Shown: positions 15,143 through 24,394, counted from the stretch's first letter. The stretch is 24,947 bases of DNA from Pleurobrachia bachei (GCA_000695325.1 AVPN01000335.1:14220-39166); one strand, 5' to 3'. Numbers and translations: made by a program. Notes: generated by a model not told the origin, from the sequence alone.

Positions 15143-16906
15143 ATGCGCCGTCCCTCGACACTACTACGCCAGAATTTCATCAGGAAATTATTCTTGTTCT
15201 TCGTTTTGTGTTTCTTGCTAGTGCTCCTTTATAAAACACACCAACGACGTCATGTCCATGTTATTGTTGGTCACGGCTCATCTTCCCAACTCTCCTACCT
15301 GTTCACCCTTCATCGCAAACTGGTCGACCTTTAGGAGTTGGCCTGGCTACTCCTTGACCTCCATGATAGTGATTTTATGGTGGCTCTACATTTTTACACC
15401 CGCAATCTCGGTGTGCCTGAGGTTCCCTCCACTAAACCAGTATCCCATGAGTCCTGTCTGAGCCAGTATCTACCCACAACTTACAGTGGCTCAGGTGTAA
15501 GCATTGTGATCACATTTAAAGATGAACTGATGATCCTGCTGTATCGGTGCCTAACTTCAATATCCGTGTATACCCCTCACGAGTGGCTCAAGGAGGTGAT
15601 TTTAATCGATGATGGAAGTGAAACAAACCGGAAAATTGAAGTTGACAACTTCTCCGAACGCATGAACCTACCCCTACGATACATACGCCATGAAGAGAGT
15701 TCAGGGATTGCAAACCGGAGGAAGGAGGGAATTGAGGCAAGTTTGGGTGACATTGTGGTAATGTTGGACAGCCATATGGAAGTCTCGTTTCTGTGGCTTC
15801 ACCCTGTCATCTCACTCCTGAAATCAAAGCCAAATGGAATCTTCGTGCCTCAAGTTCACATGATACAAGAGGGAGAGTATTCCAAGTTTTCAATGCTCAA
15901 TAACGTTGCCTACGGATTACACATGCACGCTGGATACCAAATGCTTCAATTCTACGATGTAGGACCACCTGAGAATGATCCTTCTGCCATCTTCCCGCTG
16001 GCCTCACTGGGAGGCGGTGCCCTGGCTGGGTTCAGAACAACTCTTGAGGTAAAGATGGGGCTCAGTCGAGTCGACCTTGTTAGGAGGACCCCACAGGAAA
16101 ACAACAGGATCGCGTTACGGACCTGGAATTGTGGTGATGGTCTGTGGTCATCTACTTGTTCAATGGTTCTCCACACAAACGGACCTGATGTGGTTCTCTC
16201 TCGGTACTCCCAGGACCGGCCTAATTTCTTTAGTAATCTTCAAAGTGAGTGCATTGCAGAGATTGGAATGTTCTTTGGGAAGGATAAAGAGGGGATTCAC
16301 GAGTGGAAGAGATTCTGTGAAAGTACTGGAGTGGGGGCTGATAGTTTGGAAATGGTTGAAGTCATGCAGGAACGGATAGGAGGGAGTTTTGATTACAAAT
16401 CATGTCGCCATGACTACCAATGGTATTTGAAGAATGTCCATAAACATTTCTCATATCTACATTTTGATGGGCCATATTTCAACAAAGTGGGTGAACTCCA
16501 ATCGGTCTACGATCCCCGGTTCTGTGTTCAGAAGTTCAAAAACAAACTCGCTTCTGAAATGTACTGTCGAGGTGAAAACGTCTTTTTCCACGATAACCAT
16601 CTCTTGGCATTTGCTGTGAGTGGTGCAGTACACGTGGGCTATAACCAATGTCTGGACGCTGCGTCTACCGATAATGGGGCTGACATAATAATATACGGCT
16701 GTCACTCTCCCACAGGGGTTGTGAATCAACCCGGGAATACTCAGAGGTTTGTGTTTAATGAGGAGCTGGGAGAGATGAGGCATGTGCAGACGGATCGATG
16801 TTTGACCTACAAAGCTCCCTATGTGGTTGTGTTGGACTCCTGTAAGGGGGAGGTGACCCAGAAATGGAAGTTAAGTGAAGCGAAGTGGAGGAAAAAGGAC
16901 CTGTGA
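15143..16906 (+). CDS. Polypeptide N-acetylgalactosaminyltransferase-like protein (GT27), interrupted by an in-frame TAG
   Basis: ppGalNAc-transferases start mucin-type O-glycosylation in the Golgi. Read through, the frame has 587 codons before the final TGA, normal for the family. Residues 1-16 are basic and cytosolic, and about 17-31 (LFLFFVLCFLLVLLY) form a type II signal anchor. Codon 64 is TAG (15332-15334). Then come the GT-A domain with SIVITFKDE, ILIDDGSE (~153-160) and the metal-binding LDSH (DSH at 209-211), and the late catalytic block TPQENNRIALRTWNCG (~316-331). In active enzymes the latter reads WGGEN...VWQCGG. A possible metal-site His lies in MVLH. A ricin-type lectin domain follows from ~500 (QCLDAAS, CHSP, QKW). 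The TAG may be removed by a 69-bp intron (GTTGGT donor at 15266, TTTAG acceptor ending 15334, phase kept). Otherwise it is a pseudogene or a sequencing error. The altered WGGEN block suggests a diverged enzyme. Confidence 0.82.
15332..15334 (+). other. In-frame TAG that doubles as a splice-acceptor-like AG
   Basis: The frame on both sides is the same and the TAG is preceded by a pyrimidine-rich tract (TCTTCCCAACTCTCCTACC). This permits a short intron ending exactly at this AG. Confidence 0.6.
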
Positions 16907-17137
16907 GATAGAACTGACCGAAACAAGTAAACAACCAATCAGAACTCTTTACTTTGGTCACGTGACTGGTTATCAGTCAATCAGGGACAAGTATTTTCTG
17001 ATTCAGTCAGTTTCTGACATATAGGACAAAGTTCAGACTAAAGAGTACATTGACACGATTGACATACTGCTGAGATTGTACAGGACGTTATTGGTCCAAT
17101 TCTGTAAGCCGTTTTAATAGTTAATTTTTTTTGAATG

Positions 17138-17143
17138 TTTATT
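17138..17143 (-). terminator. Polyadenylation signal AATAAA for gene Y copy (minus strand)
   Basis: TTTATT on the plus strand, 237 bp past the gene Y stop at 17380. The right duplicate has the same signal at 18573-18578. Confidence 0.45.
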
Positions 17144-17194
17144 CCATCGTGAAAAAGCTGTTTCACTTTGCAAGAAATCACCAAAATAGAAAAC

Positions 17195-17204
17195 AATAAA
17201 TAAA
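17195..17204 (+). terminator. Overlapping AATAAATAAA polyadenylation signals of the GalNAc-transferase-like gene
   Basis: Lies 289 bp after the stop codon. It is beyond the minus-strand signal at 17138, so the 3' ends of the two convergent genes would overlap. Repeated at 18630-18639. Confidence 0.5.
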
Positions 17205-17379
17205 GATTGTTTGCTTATAATGGGACACACATTCAATAAATTATTGGTCTGATATTAAAAACGAATAGTACAGAAAGGTATTTGAATGTCCCTATTCCAT
17301 CCCTATTTCGATCATCCTTGACAATACCAAAAATAAAACATCAGCATTTCTGGTCCACTGTCCAGCAATATAAAGTACT

Positions 17380-17904
17380 TTAATCGACAACAATTGGCGT
17401 AAACTGGCTCCCCAAATCTTCAACAGACACAAGGCCCAGTTCAACCAATAAATGTTTCATTTCGTTACCCTTCAGTTTCGATTTCACTAAAGCCTCCGCT
17501 TGGGTTGGGTTCTCCAGTTTAAGATACCACTGTGCTAACGCTCTGACATGTTTGTTTTCTATTCCAGGGAAATTTGACTAGTCTAAAGCTTAATTTCTGA
17601 GTCAATCTTCCTCCTCAACCTCTCGTAATTCAAGCACCTTAAGTCCAAACTCCAACAAAGTAGCTGCCACAGAATCAATGAGATGATAGTTGGTAAGACA
17701 CATGAAACATCTGATTGCATCATTTGTGTTTCTTGTTTGGAGAGCGACAACAAGACATCGTGTCAGGAGTTGAGCGTGGAAATTCAGGGAAGAGTGGTGT
17801 AGTTGGGCAACATGTGGAGGTTTAGGTTTACTAACCATGCCAAGTGCTATTGGGTTTAATTGAGTCAAACGGATTTGAGCATCCGAATGGTACCGTGATA
17901 TAAA
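17380..17904 (-). pseudogene. Gene Y, left copy, broken
   Basis: Matches the intact exon at 18815-19339 but cannot encode it. Bases 17555-17605 are replaced by the direct complement of the matching bases. This puts a TGA right after the codons for EVEEED and destroys about 17 residues of reading. Upstream of 17904 the sequence changes at the duplication boundary, so the splice acceptor is also lost. The rest, up to the stop at 17380, keeps the reading frame of the right copy. Confidence 0.8.
17555..17605. other. 51-base block that is the non-reversed complement of 18990-19040
   Basis: Left block starts TTTTCTATTCCAGGG and the right starts AAAAGATAAGGTCCC. All 51 aligned positions are Watson-Crick complements read in the same direction. 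The duplicated sequence resumes normally on both sides (ACATGTTTG before, TCTTCCTCCTC after), with no length change. Confidence 0.97.
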
Positions 17905-18189
17905 CAAGATTAATTGCATTATGTTCTAACATAATGCTGAATTTCCCTGCCATGTGAAGCCGAGAAGAAAGGAAATTATGGCTACATTAGCTGTACCAGC
18001 AAGCGAGACACAAAACCCCGATGATGTATATATCGTACAAACTGTATAGAACAAATCCTTGTGTTTTAGTAACACTAAATTGCGCGTCACACAGCCACAT
18101 TGTGCAGCACACATTTCATGAAAACGTGCCATTGACGTGTTTGATAAAGGAGCAGGTCATCACTGTGTGCGCGGCTGTACCGTTGCCCC
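17905..18189. other. Unique spacer between the two duplicated junction blocks
   Basis: 285 bp not found in the other copy. Frames on both strands are short and unlike known proteins. No gene assigned. Confidence 0.5.
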
Positions 18190-18341
18190 TTAATGAGGAG
18201 TTGGGGGAGATGAGGCATGTGCAGACGGATCGATGTTTGACCTACAAAGCTCCCTATGTGGTTGTGTTGGACTCCTGTAAGGGGGAGGTGACCCAGAAAT
18301 GGAAGTTAAGTGAAGCGAAGTGGAGGAAAAAGGACCTGTGA
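18190..18341 (+). pseudogene. Duplicated C-terminal fragment of the GalNAc-transferase-like gene
   Basis: Encodes the last ~50 residues of the lectin domain (NEELGEMRHVQTDRCLTY ... QKWKLSEAKWRKKDL) with the same stop. The catalytic domain is absent and unique sequence lies upstream, so this is a fragment created by the 1,150-bp duplication. Confidence 0.85.
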
Positions 18342-19339
18342 GATAGAACTGACCGAAACAAGTAAACAACCAATCAGAACTCTTTACTTTGGTCACGTGA
18401 CTGGTTATCAGTCAATCAGGGACAAGTATTTTCTGATTCAGTCAGTTTCTGACATATAGGACAAAGTTCAGACTAAAGAGTACATTGACACGATTGACAT
18501 ACTGCTGAGATTGTACAGGACGTTATTGGTCCAATTCTGTAAGCCGTTTTAATAGTTAATTTTTTTTGAATGTTTATTCCATCGTGAAAAAGCTGTTTCA
18601 CTTTGCAAGAAATCACCAAAATAGAAAACAATAAATAAAGATTGTGTGCTTATAATGGGACACACATTCAATAAATTATTGGTCTGATATTAAAAACGAA
18701 TAGTACAGAAAGGTATTTGAATGTCCCTATTCCATCCCTATTTCGATCATCCTTGACAATACCAAAAATAAAACATCAGCATTTCTGGTCCACTGTCCAG
18801 CAATATCAAGTACTTTAATCGACAACAATTGGCGTAAACTGGCTCCCCAAATCTTCAACAGACACAAGGCCCAGTTCAACCAATAAATGTTTCATTTCGT
18901 TACCCTTCAGTTTCGATTTCACTAAAGCCTCCGCTTGGGTTGGGTTCTTCAGTTTAAGATACCACTGTGCTAAAGCTTTTACATGTTTGAAAAGATAAGG
19001 TCCCTTTAAACTGATCAGATTTCGAATTAAAGACTCAGTTTCTTCCTCCTCAACCTCTCGTAATTCAAGCACCTTAAGTCCAAACTCCAACAAAGTAGCT
19101 GCCACAGAATCAATGAGATGATAGTTGGTAAGACACATGAAACATCTGATTGCATCATTTGTGTTTCTTGTTTGGAGAGCGACAACAAGACATCGTGTCA
19201 GGAGTTGAGCGTGGAAATTCAGGGAAGAGTGGTGTAGTTGGGCAACATGTGGAGGTTTAGGTTTACTAACCATGCCAAGTGCTATTGGGTTTAATTGAGT
19301 CAAACGGATTTGAGCATCCGAATGGTACCGTGATATAAA
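18190..19339. repeat. Duplicated gene-junction block, right copy
   Basis: Partner of 16755-17904. Here gene Y is intact and the transferase is cut. In the left block the transferase is whole and gene Y is cut. The ancestral single locus is therefore readily inferred. Confidence 0.9.
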
Positions 19340-19345
19340 AATTGA
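18815..19345 (-). CDS. Gene Y, last exon: unrecognised helical protein C-terminus
   Basis: A 176-codon frame runs from an acceptor (CATTTTCAG|TCAATT at 19346/19345) to a TAA at 18815-18817. The protein looks alpha-helical, with repeated Leu/Ala positions, an acidic stretch (EVEEEET, about residue 100), then KGPYLFKHVKALAQWYLKLK and a C-terminus FTPIVVD. It may be a helical-repeat scaffold, but I do not recognise the family. The ATG 12 bp upstream of the chosen boundary overlaps the acceptor tract, so I treat the exon as 3'-terminal with earlier exons unseen. None is recognisable between 19346 and 20348. It is convergent with the transferase gene. Confidence 0.65.
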   Translation of the reverse strand, partial: SIFISRYHSDAQIRLTQLNPIALGMVSKPKPPHVAQLHHSSLNFHAQLLTRCLVVALQTRNTNDAIRCFMCLTNYHLIDSVAATLLEFGLKVLELREVEEEETESLIRNLISLKGPYLFKHVKALAQWYLKLKNPTQAEALVKSKLKGNEMKHLLVELGLVSVEDLGSQFTPIVVD

Positions 19346-20114
19346 CTGAAAATGCAATTATCCCTCACCGATGCAGGGAATGGTGATCGATCACAGTCAA
19401 ATTGCGGGCCCTGCTTCAAGGGACCCAAATTTTAAGCGTGGCTGGACGCTACAGGCCGGGATCCCCTCGAGTTTGTAAGGAATTAAACGTGGCCGAGGGG
19501 ACTAGGGACTGTAACACATAACAACAGCCTGGCTCTAGGGTAGGGACAAACCTGGGGCCTGTATGTCGGATGAAAGGGGCGGACCTACGAGCAAGGCCCA
19601 GGGATAGAGCAGCCTAAAAATCCCTAAACTTTTTTAGGGCACGCCTTGCTCTCTCCCCTACGGCCTACAGCATTGAGTAGTGAGACGTGAGTAGGCCATA
19701 GCCGGGGATAGGGGAGCCGGGAGCTGGAGAGCCGAGAGGGTAAAGCGTGGTTTTCGAGTTTAAGGAATTTTTTGTTTGACGCTGCAAGTTTTTTCCGGAT
19801 GCGGCACAAAACATGTTATGCGAGACTCTTATTTTACGCTGCGAAGTTTGTTGAGGGAGTGACCCCTGTGGTTGGCATATGCTACAGGCCCTTTTACAAA
19901 GGGCCCCTATGGCAAAAGTTCGAGAGTGGACTTGGAGCCCCAATTTTTAGTGAAAATTTGACTTGTAAGGTATTTCAATCAAAAAAGTTTTTCATACACA
20001 TCGTTATGTGTGTATTCGGTAGAGAGAGAGAAAGAGAGAAAGAGATAGAGAGAGATAGAGATATAAAAGGAGAGAGAGAGGAAAAAAGTCTTGAAAAATT
20101 TGGAAAAATATTTT
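19346..20114. other. Repeat-like, GC-richer stretch without a recognised gene
   Basis: Contains short inverted motifs (CCTAAAAATCCC / TTTTTTAGGG) and a GTTGAGGGAGTGACCCC segment recalling the local transposon ends. A GA-rich simple repeat lies at about 20022-20085. Open frames are short and not protein-like. Confidence 0.4.
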
Positions 20115-20188
20115 TGCAGCTGAACGGTTTCGAACTCGGGTCGCCCGCGTGAGAGATATACTCTCTAGCCATTCGGCTATTGGGGCGT
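20115..20188 (-). mobile_element. tRNA-derived SINE-like head
   Basis: On the minus strand, GCCCCAATAGCCGAATGG contains an A-box-like TAGCCGAATGG (20179-20169) and, about 34 bp on, a B-box-like GAGTTCGAAAC (around 20135-20127). This is the internal RNA polymerase III promoter arrangement of a tRNA gene. The two ends do not pair as an acceptor stem, so it is a tRNA-related SINE rather than a tRNA. A CT-rich tail follows on that strand. Confidence 0.55.
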
Positions 20189-20313
20189 TACTACAATGAC
20201 AATTCAGGAGATCATATTTCGCACGCGACTTGTACGCCGCGACCATTGGAGCCTGAGTGAATTTTGCTGGATCCTGGAGGAGTGAGAGAGTATTGAGCTG
20301 GATCCTGGCTCAA

Positions 20314-20340
20314 ACAAGTTGGATTCTACACCCAACTTGT
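20314..20340. repeat. Hairpin at the left edge of the minisatellite
   Basis: ACAAGTTGG and CCAACTTGT form a perfect 9-bp stem around a 9-base loop, 8 bp before the first repeat unit. Confidence 0.7.
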
Positions 20341-20348
20341 AAAGGGTC

Positions 20349-22487
20349 ATGATAGATTTACAAGGCAATGCACTGACAAGGGCCATGGTACGTTTACAAG
20401 GCAAGGCGCTGACAAGGGCCATGAGATGTTTACAAGGCAAGGCGCTGACAAGGGCCATGGTATGTTTACAAGGCAAGGCGCTGACAAGGGCCATGGTATG
20501 TTTACAAGGCAAGGCGCTGACAAGGGCCATGGTATGTTTACAAGGCAAGGCGCTGACAAGGGCCATGGTATGTTTACAAGGCAAGGCGCTGACAAGGGCC
20601 ATGGTATGTTTACAAGGCAAGGCGCTGACAAGGGCCATGGTATGTTTACAAGGCAAGGCGCTGACAAGGGCCATGGTATGTTTACAAGGCAAGGCGCTGA
20701 CAAGGGCCATGGTATGTTTACAAGGCAAGGCGCTGACAAGGGCCATGGTATGTTTACAAGGCAAGGCGCTGACAAGGGCCATGGTATGTTTACAAGGCAA
20801 GGCGCTGACAAGGGCCATGGTATGTTTACAAGGCAAGGCGCTGACAAGGGCCATGGTATGTTTACAAGGCAAGGCGCTGACAAGGGCCATGGTATGTTTA
20901 CAAGGCAAGGCGCTGACAAGGGCCATGGTATGTTTACAAGGCAAGGCGCTGACAAGGGCCATGGTATGTTTACAAGGCAAGGCGCTGACAAGGGCCATGG
21001 TATGTTTACAAGGCAAGGCGCTGACAAGGGCCATGGTATGTTTACAAGGCAAGGCGCTGACAAGGGCCATGGTATGTTTACAAGGCAAGGCGCTGACAAG
21101 GGCCATGGTATGTTTACAAGGCAAGGCGCTGACAAGGGCCATGGTATGTTTACAAGGCAAGGCGCTGACAAGGGCCATGGTATGTTTACAAGGCAAGGCG
21201 CTGACAAGGGCCATGGTATGTTTACAAGGCAAGGCGCTGACAAGGGCCATGGTATGTTTACAAGGCAAGGCGCTGACAAGGGCCATGGTATGTTTACAAG
21301 GCAAGGCGCTGACAAGGGCCATGGTATGTTTACAAGGCAAGGCGCTGACAAGGGCCATGGTATGTTTACAAGGCAAGGCGCTGACAAGGGCCATGGTATG
21401 TTTACAAGGCAAGGCGCTGACAAGGGCCATGGTATGTTTACAAGGCAAGGCGCTGACAAGGGCCATGGTATGTTTACAAGGCAAGGCGCTGACAAGGGCC
21501 ATGGTATGTTTACAAGGCAAGGCGCTGACAAGGGCCATGGTATGTTTACAAGGCAAGGCGCTGACAAGGGCCATGGTATGTTTACAAGGCAAGGCGCTGA
21601 CAAGGGCCATGGTATGTTTACAAGGCAAGGCGCTGACAAGGGCCATGGTATGTTTACAAGGCAAGGCGCTGACAAGGGCCATGGTATGTTTACAAGGCAA
21701 GGCGCTGACAAGGGCCATGGTATGTTTACAAGGCAAGGCGCTGACAAGGGCCATGGTATGTTTACAAGGCAAGGCGCTGACAAGGGCCATGGTATGTTTA
21801 CAAGGCAAGGCGCTGACAAGGGCCATGGTATGTTTACAAGGCAAGGCGCTGACAAGGGCCATGGTATGTTTACAAGGCAAGGCGCTGACAAGGGCCATGG
21901 TATGTTTACAAGGCAAGGCGCTGACAAGGGCCATGGTATGTTTACAAGGCAAGGCGCTGACAAGGGCCATGGTATGTTTACAAGGCAAGGCGCTGACAAG
22001 GGCCATGGTATGTTTACAAGGCAAGGCGCTGACAAGGGCCATGGTATGTTTACAAGGCAAGGCGCTGACAAGGGCCATGGTATGTTTACAAGGCAAGGCG
22101 CTGACAAGGGCCATGGTATGTTTACAAGGCAAGGCGCTGACAAGGGCCATGGTATGTTTACAAGGCAAGGCGCTGACAAGGGCCATGGTATGTTTACAAG
22201 GCAAGGCGCTGACAAGGGCCATGGTATGTTTACAAGGCAAGGCGCTGACAAGGGCCATGGTATGTTTACAAGGCAAGGCGCTGACAAGGGCCATGGTATG
22301 TTTACAAGGCAAGGCGCTGACAAGGGCCATGGTATGTTTACAAGGCAAGGCGCTGACAAGGGCCATGGTATGTTTACAAGGCAAGGCGCTGACAAGGGCC
22401 ATGGTATGTTTACAAGGCAAGGCGCTGACAAGGGCCATGGTATGTTTACAAGGCAAGGCGCTGACAAGGGCCATGGTATGTTTACAA
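20349..22487. repeat. 36-bp minisatellite, 59 full units plus a 15-base partial unit
   Basis: The unit runs ATGGTATGTTTACAAGGC followed by AAGGCGCTGACAAGGGCC. The first three units (20349-20456) carry a few substitutions. The next 56 units (20457-22472) appear identical, and the array ends in a partial unit before CCTTTTTATTG. Since 36 is a multiple of three and the unit lacks stops in four frames, long artificial frames exist on both strands. I do not treat them as genes. There are no spacers, so it is not a CRISPR array. Confidence 0.97.
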
Positions 22488-22809
22488 CCTTTTTATTGTA
22501 TAAAACTATCTATTTGTAAACCTTGTAAACCTTGTAAGACTTTTGCTTAAACGCTACACGCTACAGGCTGCCTCTTACTGCGCAAGCAACTGTCTCTGCC
22601 TCAATTAGGAGGTCTTATCCTTCAGAAATAACAGGTTCTACCGCCTGTTGTCATTTTAAGATTTTGTGCCAAAATTTCACTAAAAAAATTACCAAAATCT
22701 AAGGCGGCAGATCCGTAGACCTTACCTAGTTCCAACTTCCTCATTCCTGCAATTAAAAAAGCATTCAACAGGATCAAAAAATCAATATTAACCCTCATCT
22801 ATTTTAGCA
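22488..22809. promoter_or_regulatory. 5' region of the Rap-like gene
   Basis: Just after the array, TTTGTAAACCTTGTAAACC is an inverted echo of the array's TTTACAAGG core. An acceptor-like CTATTTTAG ends at 22807, two bases before the ATG. A 5' UTR intron is possible. No promoter element is assigned. Confidence 0.35.
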
Positions 22810-23382
22810 ATGCCACGTCGCGAGTACAAGATCGTGGTTCTTGGTTCAGGAGGTGTGGGAAAGAGTGCCCTCACCGTGCAATACTGCTGTGGGACATTTG
22901 TCGAAAAGTATGACCCCACAATTGAAGATTTCTACAGAAAAGATACTGATATTGACAACACTCCCATCACGCTAGAGATCCTCGATACCGCGGGGACGGA
23001 ACAGTTTGTGAGCATGAGAGATTTGTACATCCAGAATGGACAAGGTTTCCTTGTTGTCTACTCCATTGCTAATTACCACTCACTCCGGGACGCAGCCACT
23101 CTAAAAGATACCATACTCAATATCAAACATGTTGATGAGGTGCCGATTGTGCTGGCGGGGAACAAGAAAGATTTAGAGGATCAGAGAGAGGCTAGTTACC
23201 AGGAGGGTCGCGATCTTGCTAAGAAGTGGGGATGCCCATTTTATGAGACGTCTGCTAAGCAGGAGCTGGGAATTCAGGAGATTTTCACTGCGCTGGTCCG
23301 GGAGATGGAGAGGATCCCAATTCAGTCGCACGGACGCAGGAGGGCTAGGGGTAAACGGTCTAAACGGTGTGAAATATTGTGA
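22810..23382 (+). CDS. Rap-family small GTPase, single coding exon, 190 residues
   Basis: Rap proteins are membrane-bound switches that control adhesion and polarity. Motifs: P-loop GSGGVGKS at 12-19, effector loop [11 protein letters not shown] at 34-44, DTAGTEQF at 59-66, NKKD at 118-121 and ETSAK at 146-150. Thr63, in place of the Ras Gln61, is typical of Rap. Phe41 (Phe39 in usual numbering) matches Rap2, where Rap1 has Ser. The C-terminus is strongly basic ([11 protein letters not shown]) and ends CEIL, a CAAX box whose final Leu favours geranylgeranylation. The N-terminus has two extra residues (MPRREYK against MREYK). The absence of introns, beside genes with many, suggests a retrocopy or natural intron loss. 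All catalytic motifs are intact. It is Rap1/Rap2-like; the exact orthology is open. Confidence 0.92.
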   Translation: MPRREYKIVVLGSGGVGKSALTVQYCCGTFVEKYDPTIEDFYRKDTDIDNTPITLEILDTAGTEQFVSMRDLYIQNGQGFLVVYSIANYHSLRDAATLKDTILNIKHVDEVPIVLAGNKKDLEDQREASYQEGRDLAKKWGCPFYETSAKQELGIQEIFTALVREMERIPIQSHGRRRARGKRSKRCEIL

Positions 23383-24142
23383 GGGGATCTGTAGTGTTGA
23401 AGTTGTAGTTTGTAACACGTATTTTGAAATTTTGAACATTGTTTGAAAATGGTAAGGTAGAGAAAAGGGAAGAAAAGAGAGAGAGACTTCTATAAACTGA
23501 TAATATTGATGAAAAAAAGGAAAAGCTGGCCAGCTTTTATTTCAAAAGGACATTCATTTATTACAAAAACGTGTCTTTTTAGTTGGATATATTTCATGTT
23601 TTGCTCTAAAATGGTTGGATTTTATTGGCTTTGTTAAAGAGATCTGGAACTTGTCGTTTTTATTTGCATGATAGGGATATAGCAGGAACACGTGTCATGA
23701 GGCCTGTAAAATTGTGTGATTAATATTACTTAATATAAACACTTTCTATCGTACGTTGTTTAGGCTTTTGTGCTTCTAGTAAGCGTCGTTGTTTTTATTT
23801 TTTTCTATTTTTTGCTCACTACATATGTTAGACAGTGAGATAAGGCGTTATCAAAATAACTTACTTATATTTGTGAAAGACAATTGATATTCTAAAATAT
23901 ATGTCTGAACGATTTTCGACATCCCGTGGGGGCGATTTGTGTCAATAATCCGACAATTTTACCGACAAAATCCACATGGTGAGATATCTGTGTCATCCCC
24001 CAGCATTGTGTGTGCGTGTGGGTGTGTGTGGGTGAAGAATATTGTGTTTTAATGAATGAAGGGAGAGAGTGACTGTCTAATGTTTCAAAAACAAGGCAGA
24101 TATATCTCAACGTGAAGGAGAGGGAGATAATTAGAAAAGGGA
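23383..24142. other. Region downstream of the Rap-like gene, AT-rich, no gene
   Basis: Holds a perfect palindrome at 23521-23538 and a GT-rich simple repeat near 24005-24032. I see no AATAAA in the first few hundred bases after the stop. Confidence 0.5.
23521..23538. repeat. Perfect 18-bp palindrome
   Basis: AAAAGCTGGCCAGCTTTT. It lies 138 bp after the Rap-like stop and could be a 3' UTR hairpin or a chance palindrome. Confidence 0.8.
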
Positions 24143-24144
24143 TA

Positions 24145-24211
24145 CAGTCTGACCCCGATTTACCGGGATCCTTTGAGGAAATTATCCTCCCGGTAAATTG
24201 AGGTCCAACTG
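24145..24211. mobile_element. 67-bp fold-back MITE with pogo/Tigger-like termini
   Basis: Flanked by TA on both sides (24143-24144, 24212-24213). The left end CAGTCTGACCCCGATTTACC and the complement of the right end, CAGTTGGACCTCAATTTACC, are long imperfect inverted repeats that nearly meet in the middle. CAGT termini with TA targets are typical of the pogo/Tigger branch of Tc1/mariner. Confidence 0.7.
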
Positions 24212-24394
24212 TAAAAATAAGTTGAATGTGAAGAATGAGCATCTGTTTTGTAAATATAGAATGAACAAAGTCGCTTCAAAAATAATCGTATTCTTATTTA
24301 CCTACCTCAGTCAAATTCATAATAACAGTCGGAGTGTTGTCTCAACTTTCAGATTGACTGTTGCAGTATACAGACATAAGTATACTCCAAAGTT

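Larger units (their letters stand above)
16755..17904. repeat. Duplicated gene-junction block, left copy (partner 18190-19339)
   Basis: 1,150 bp at an offset of exactly 1,435, without net indels. It covers the end of the GalNAc-transferase-like gene, the shared 3' region and the 3' exon of gene Y. Substitutions are few except around 17539-17605. Confidence 0.9.

Noticed and set aside
15252-15461. Overlapping frame beside the transferase start
   Set aside because: Out of frame with the transferase and without any motif. It is a shadow frame.
17555-17605. Simple local inversion in the left gene Y copy
   Set aside because: The reverse complement of 18990-19040 does not match the left block. 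Only the same-direction complement does.
17926-18132. Minus-strand 68-residue frame in the spacer between duplicates
   Set aside because: No splice link to gene Y in the left copy and no recognisable motif.
19624-19943. Minus-strand frames near the SINE-like element
   Set aside because: Short, overlapping, low-complexity frames in repeat-like DNA without splice or domain support.
20115-20188. Functional tRNA gene
   Set aside because: A- and B-box-like motifs are present, but the ends cannot form an acceptor stem.
20349-22487. CRISPR array
   Set aside because: The units abut directly with no unique spacers, and the context is an animal genome.
20204-22550. Very long open frames on both strands across the minisatellite
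   Set aside because: They follow from a 36-bp unit without stops in four frames. There is no domain, and the frames on the two strands are equally long.
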